NCBI GenBank assembly: GCA_019055375.1
Contig: JAHQIW010005127.1
Location: 54,397-118,396, forward strand
Source of the DNA: Parelaphostrongylus tenuis
Taxonomy: Eukaryota > Nematoda > Chromadorea > Rhabditida > Metastrongylidae
Reading direction: 5' to 3'
DNA: 64,000 nucleotides
The position numbers and the translations under genes are program-made. Under the pieces are notes generated by a model. That model was not told where the DNA came from. It saw only the letters and a list, made by a program, of their open reading frames with translations, and made no database searches. Shown here in pieces: positions 63,301-64,000 of the stretch; positions within the stretch are counted from its first letter, which is position 1; each line of letters opens with the position of its first letter.

Positions 63301-63890
63301 TCGTCAACGAACATCTTGGAGATGCTCCCAATCTACATTTCGTTATACGTCATGTTAATTATCAAATCGATTCTCAATGATACTTAGCAGTCATGAACAA
63401 AAAGAAATAAACAACACTTTGGAATGGGATGAATTCCAATGGATAACGCATAGCGCATGTCAGAGCATGGAAAGAACGTCTTACCTCATAGAAAGTCAAG
63501 ACTGTGCCATTGATCCTACTGCCATCCTCTCGTATATTTGCAAATGTATGTAGTGTTATATTCAATGGAACATCTTTCTCCGTAAAAAACCGAAGACCTT
63601 TAGGCATACACAACTGCAAAAAAAGTGGATAAGTTGTTGACGTGTTATCAAAACTCCTGATAGCCAATGATTATGAACAAACGAAATGAAAACAAAGAGC
63701 GGATATCACATCCAGCAATCCGACATACCGAAAGTACTTCATCGGAAAATTGCGCTCCTATTCGTTTGTGTGGAAAATGATGTAAGATTTTGGCGACGAA
63801 TGAGCGTTGTAGAGGTGGTTTACGATCTTTTAACTCAGCAGGTGTTAACTTATCCTCTCCCCATACGCAGCTTTCACATGAGGTGTCGAT
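33192..63890 (-). CDS. DENND5: DENND5 (RAB6IP1-like) DENN/RUN/PLAT protein, 5' end off window
   Basis: About 32 exons on the minus strand spell a DENND5 protein of roughly 1,440 residues within the window (human DENND5A has about 1,290). Domain order is uDENN, cDENN, dDENN, RUN1, PLAT, RUN2, as in the vertebrate proteins. DENND5 proteins bind Rab6 and act as Rab39 exchange factors in endosome-to-Golgi traffic. The RUN domains bind small GTPases, and PLAT is a lipid/protein-binding beta sandwich. Exons are short (mostly 60-200 bases) and introns reach 6 kb. All adjacent phases fit except two uncertain joins: 61076-60983/60914, and the join before the last exon. The start codon exon was not seen and should lie beyond 63890. 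Introns contain two RTE copies, a mariner, a SINE and microsatellites. The domain entries below give the exons. Confidence 0.95.
33585..36930 (+). mobile_element. RTE-type non-LTR retrotransposon, copy 1, nearly full length, degenerate
   Basis: A GC-rich untranslated leader (33585-34090) is followed by an apurinic-type endonuclease ([11 protein letters not shown] at 34094, [31 protein letters not shown]) and a reverse transcriptase ([57 protein letters not shown] at about 36090). The conserved C-terminal region ([27 protein letters not shown]) comes last. The 3' end runs into a short ACAGGTGATAC-type tail. The reading frame is broken by several frameshifts and by stops (TGA near 35070, TAA near 36133), so it cannot make an intact protein. 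It lies in the last intron of DENND5, opposite to the gene. Confidence 0.93.
37580..37690 (-). repeat. 3'-tail fragment related to the 40.3 kb retroelement
   Basis: On the plus strand, ACTCGGCGGTATCGCCTTCC, TCAGAGTCTGGAGAGGTCA and CAGTCAAACACTTTCACGAC parallel GTTTCGGCAGTTCGCTTTCT, TCAGAGCCTGGAAAGGTCA and CAGTCAAACACCTCCATTAC at 40318-40395. No coding sequence is attached. Confidence 0.55.
39858..43516 (-). CDS. DENND5: DENND5 exons: PLAT domain
   Basis: Exons are 43516-43449 ([13 protein letters not shown]), 43374-43306 ([14 protein letters not shown]), 43203-43120 ([22 protein letters not shown]) and 39976-39858 ([20 protein letters not shown]). These align end to end with the human PLAT domain (LGKLTTVQIGH, VRNEVTGHTYKFPCGRW). 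The last exon contains a nine-residue insertion that repeats DGRWFG (see findings). The 3.1 kb intron before it holds a SINE and a probable Penelope-like fragment. Confidence 0.94.
40290..40760 (-). mobile_element. Probable Penelope-like retroelement, 3' fragment with GIY-YIG-type end
   Basis: A minus-strand frame at 40757-40548 contains [20 protein letters not shown], then [19 protein letters not shown]. This resembles the C-terminal GIY-YIG endonuclease segment of Penelope-like elements in nematodes, from memory and not verified. Downstream on the same strand comes an untranslated tail ending in GCTCTGAAGAAAGCGAACTG, then CCGAAACGTCAGCAGTGAAT. The upstream RT is absent. Confidence 0.55.
41969..42260 (-). 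mobile_element. tRNA-derived SINE, family 1, near full length
   Basis: Read on the minus strand it starts with a tRNA-like head (GCGCATGTGGCGCAGAGGTA, box B-like GTGGTTCGATC). A ~200-base body follows with CCATCCATCCCTCTGGGTTT and AATCACCTCAAACG, ending in a conserved tail (GCGCATCCCTCAGGGATAG, ATCAACGCCGAGAGC). It matches the copy at 20942-21230 over the whole length. It lies in the DENND5 intron 43119-39977, in sense orientation. Confidence 0.8.
43693..49783 (-). CDS. DENND5: DENND5 exons: linker and RUN1
   Basis: Exons are 49783-49581, 49492-49369 ([12 protein letters not shown]), 49312-49155 ([38 protein letters not shown]), 45801-45705 ([14 protein letters not shown]), 45074-44751, 44444-44291, 44216-44088 ([30 protein letters not shown]) and 43814-43693 ([20 protein letters not shown]). 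Together these form the first RUN domain. Exons 45074-44751 and 44444-44291 add about 160 residues of low-complexity, Ser/Arg/Pro-rich sequence ([16 protein letters not shown]) where the vertebrate protein has a shorter loop. The 3.35 kb intron between 49155 and 45801 contains RTE copy 3, a tRNA-like repeat and a short duplicated repeat. Confidence 0.94.
46118..46275 (+). repeat. Short duplicated repeat R4, copy 1
   Basis: CGCTGGAGAGGAAATTTTCA, CTTCAAACTACAGCCCCACG, TCGCCGGTTTCGGAAGAAG and a GCAGACGCGCATAATTCTCG end are repeated at 47795-47950. The two copies lie on either side of RTE copy 3 in a DENND5 intron. Confidence 0.6.
46325..46432 (+). repeat. tRNA-like cassette, family 2
   Basis: The core CCTGTGGTGCAACGGTTAGT ... 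GGGTTCGAATCCTGGCTAAC is flanked by GATAGTGTAA and by GATTTTGCACAGCACTCC. It is the best-preserved box A/box B pair of the family, but folding into a full cloverleaf is not convincing. Confidence 0.62.
46585..47272 (+). mobile_element. RTE-type retrotransposon, copy 3, 3' fragment
   Basis: Only the last ~690 bases are present, beginning at [15 protein letters not shown] and running through [33 protein letters not shown] and [17 protein letters not shown] frameshift follows near 46965, and the element ends with CAGGTGATACAGGTGATAC. It is severely 5'-truncated and non-coding. It lies in the DENND5 intron between 49155 and 45801, antisense to the gene. Confidence 0.92.
47775..48015 (+). repeat. 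Short duplicated repeat R4, copy 2, with internal hairpin
   Basis: CGCTGGAGAGGAACATCTCA, CTTCAAGCTACAGCCCTCAG, TCACCGGTTTTCGGAAAAGC and GCAGACAAGCATATTTCTCG are followed about 50 bases later by the inverted CGGCGAGAAATATGCGCGTC. The segment can therefore fold back on itself. The hairpin half is not clearly present in copy 1. Confidence 0.55.
49863..50726 (-). CDS. DENND5: DENND5 exons: dDENN region
   Basis: Exons are 50726-50633 ([11 protein letters not shown]), 50575-50461 ([20 protein letters not shown]), 50398-50271 ([20 protein letters not shown]), 50189-50099 ([20 protein letters not shown]) and 50025-49863 ([30 protein letters not shown]). The last two are strikingly close to human DENND5A ([29 protein letters not shown]). 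All phases agree. In exon 50398-50271 an internal GTATGT looks like a donor, but the conserved protein reads straight through it. Confidence 0.95.
50956..57732 (-). CDS. DENND5: DENND5 exons: cDENN core and serine-rich linker
   Basis: Exon 57732-57594 carries the cDENN signature [20 protein letters not shown] followed by [18 protein letters not shown] 6.2 kb intron separates it from 51360-51191 ([32 protein letters not shown]). The APV-PYVMG join reproduces the unbroken human motif exactly, which fixes donor 57594 and acceptor 51360. Exon 51131-50956 encodes a serine/arginine-rich, probably disordered linker ([28 protein letters not shown]) with no clear human counterpart. The large intron holds microsatellites, a foldback element and a mariner remnant. 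Confidence 0.93.
51710..51930 (+). repeat. Dispersed repeat R1, copy 3
   Basis: GGCTATCCTCGAATATGAAA, ACAATCAGTATTCAACGACG, GCTAGAAGTACTGGGATCCG and CACAGTGAAAAACACTATGG match copy 2 closely. It lies in the large DENND5 intron, immediately before the mariner element at 52012. Confidence 0.6.
52012..52575 (+). mobile_element. Internally deleted mariner-type DNA transposon
   Basis: Inverted ends (near GGAAAGAAAGT at 52017-52027 and ACTTTCTTTCC at 52561-52571) are flanked by TA dinucleotides at 52010-52011 and 52576-52577, the mariner target site. Inside is the start of a mariner transposase (VDKINEVEG, then in another frame RWFERF and DLDLEDK), joined directly at about 52335 to its C-terminus ([20 protein letters not shown], then [13 protein letters not shown]). 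The catalytic DDE centre is missing. It is non-autonomous, 564 bases, in the large DENND5 intron and antisense to the gene. Confidence 0.85.
53770..54210. repeat. Foldback (long inverted repeat) element
   Basis: The arms 53905-53960 and 54011-54066 are inverted copies with about 3 mismatches in 56 bases (ACTGCCGCGTGTAAAGTG ... CACACACGGCAGAGAT). Weaker inverted similarity continues outward on both sides (CGTCAGTTGC, CCAATCCCTTTCG, CTTTCATAGGCACTTAT) to about 53770 and 54210. The ~50-base centre is unpaired. The ends resemble segments at 2600-2680 and 15155-15230, so this is a MITE-like family. It lies in the large DENND5 intron. Confidence 0.82.
54775..54872 (+). repeat. tRNA-like cassette, family 2
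   Basis: It has a tRNA-like core (GGTGGTGATGTGGTAGAACG ... GGATTCAAATCCCACCTGAT) preceded by AGAGTAGTAG and followed by AATTTTGAATACCACTCTG, the same order as the 12 kb copy. It lies in the DENND5 intron. Confidence 0.68.
55255..55325 (+). repeat. 3'-tail fragment of the same retroelement family
   Basis: TTTTCAGGCTCTGAAGAAAG, CGAAACCATCGATACGCC and a GAATAATA sequence match the tail order of the 40.3 kb element. It is short and diverged. Confidence 0.45.
57211..57392. repeat. AT-rich microsatellite
   Basis: Interrupted (TA)n, (TATG)n and ACATA units, similar in composition to the 32.3 kb tract. It lies 200 bases from the DENND5 cDENN exon ending at 57594, inside the following intron. Confidence 0.9.
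58990..59535 (+). repeat. Dispersed ~550-base repeat, copy 2
   Basis: It is the partner of the repeat at 4920-5475, in the same orientation, with the same block order and moderate divergence. It lies in the DENND5 intron between 60839 and 57732. Confidence 0.65.
60839..63890 (-). CDS. DENND5: DENND5 exons: uDENN and start of cDENN
   Basis: Exons are 63890-63729 ([10 protein letters not shown]...[16 protein letters not shown]), 63613-63485 ([32 protein letters not shown]), 62111-61985, 61506-61425, 61322-61148 ([31 protein letters not shown]), 61076 to about 60983 ([15 protein letters not shown]) and 60914-60839. The LCMPKG, REDGSR, TFYE and LESYIY blocks are landmarks of DENND5 proteins. Exon 61076 has two candidate ends. 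The strong donor at 60988 leaves phase 2, but the next exon needs phase 1, which is met only by a weaker donor (GTACCA) at 60983. Exon 60914-60839 ([11 protein letters not shown]) aligns only loosely with the human protein, so this join is provisional. Confidence 0.9.
61560..61672 (-). repeat. tRNA-like cassette, family 2, opposite orientation
   Basis: On the minus strand it reads AGAGTGGTAGCGAAGCGCTA, then a core with CTCGGTGGTGCAGTCGTATT and box B-like GAGTTGAACTCCAGCC, then TATGTTTTGCTACCACTC. Both ends carry the inverted GAGTGGTAGC sequence, the clearest example of the flanking inverted repeat. It overlaps no DENND5 exon. Confidence 0.65.
61735..61860 (+). repeat. tRNA-like cassette, family 2
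   Basis: GAAGAGTGGTAGAAAACC precedes the core (CCCGTGGTGTAGTGGAAGTA ... GGCTTCGAACTCTCG), and GATGTTTTGCATATCACTG follows. The left end is an inverted match to ACCACTCTTACTTCGATATA at 61653-61672, where the neighbouring minus-strand copy begins. Confidence 0.65.
62112..63484. other. DENND5 intron without recognised features
   Basis: It is AT-rich, with a short direct duplication (TGCGCTGTAGCAACAAAGAG at about 62318 and TGCGCTGCAGCAACAAAAAG at about 62497). No exon is supported. Confidence 0.45.
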
Positions 63891-64000
63891 CTAAACTCCA
63901 ACTGATTGTATGCTTTGAAGACATTCTAAGTGAGAACAAATTTTCAATCCCAGTCTACAGAGAGCGTGAAGTGCAGTAACTAGAGGTGTCCTGCGATACA

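Overview
The window reads as nuclear DNA of a parasitic clade V (strongylid, probably hookworm) nematode. It is AT-rich, with many short exons, introns from tens of bases to several kilobases, and TTTTCAG-type acceptors. It carries an RTE-type retrotransposon family whose protein I associate with hookworms, a moulting-cycle gene pair, and a dense load of small repeats. The organism call is inferred from these features, not from a database match. No rRNA, CRISPR array or bacterial-type gene is present. All gene models were built by hand by joining exons whose phases match and comparing them with remembered protein families.

Layout. (1) 2.1-11.0 kb, plus strand: a MLT-10-like gene (gene A; DUF644 plus proline-rich LSP repeats), 5' incomplete. 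Its introns hold a mariner remnant, a dispersed repeat and an antisense 5'-truncated RTE copy. (2) 11.0-18.9 kb: intergenic, mostly repeats, including a long inverted repeat at 12.4-13.0 kb. (3) 18.9-25.0 kb, minus strand: a second MLT-10-like gene (gene B), convergent with A. From the LSP block back to the first DUF644 exon it has the same exon lengths and phases as A, except for two exons that are each one base shorter and therefore frameshifted. Its 5' end has a signal-peptide exon and three tandem copies of one exon. (4) 27.1-31.9 kb, minus strand: a complete eight-exon SLC35D nucleotide-sugar transporter resembling SQV-7, predicted 325 aa. (5) 33.2-63.9 kb, minus strand: about 32 exons of a DENND5 (RAB6IP1-like) gene with uDENN, cDENN, dDENN, RUN, PLAT and RUN domains. 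Its first exon or exons lie beyond the right edge. Its introns carry two RTE copies (one nearly full length), an internally deleted mariner, a SINE, a probable Penelope-like fragment, microsatellites and foldback elements.

Biology. The MLT-10-like proteins are expected to be secreted by the epidermis during the moult. The SQV-7-like protein would import UDP-sugars into the Golgi for glycosaminoglycan synthesis. The DENND5 protein would act on Rab GTPases in endosome-Golgi traffic. These share secretion as a theme, but the sequence gives no evidence that the genes are co-regulated.

Most interesting points: the A/B paralogue pair with one copy apparently decaying, the tandem exon triplication in B, a tRNA-like repeat family flanked by short inverted repeats, and the antisense orientation of every intronic RTE and mariner copy.
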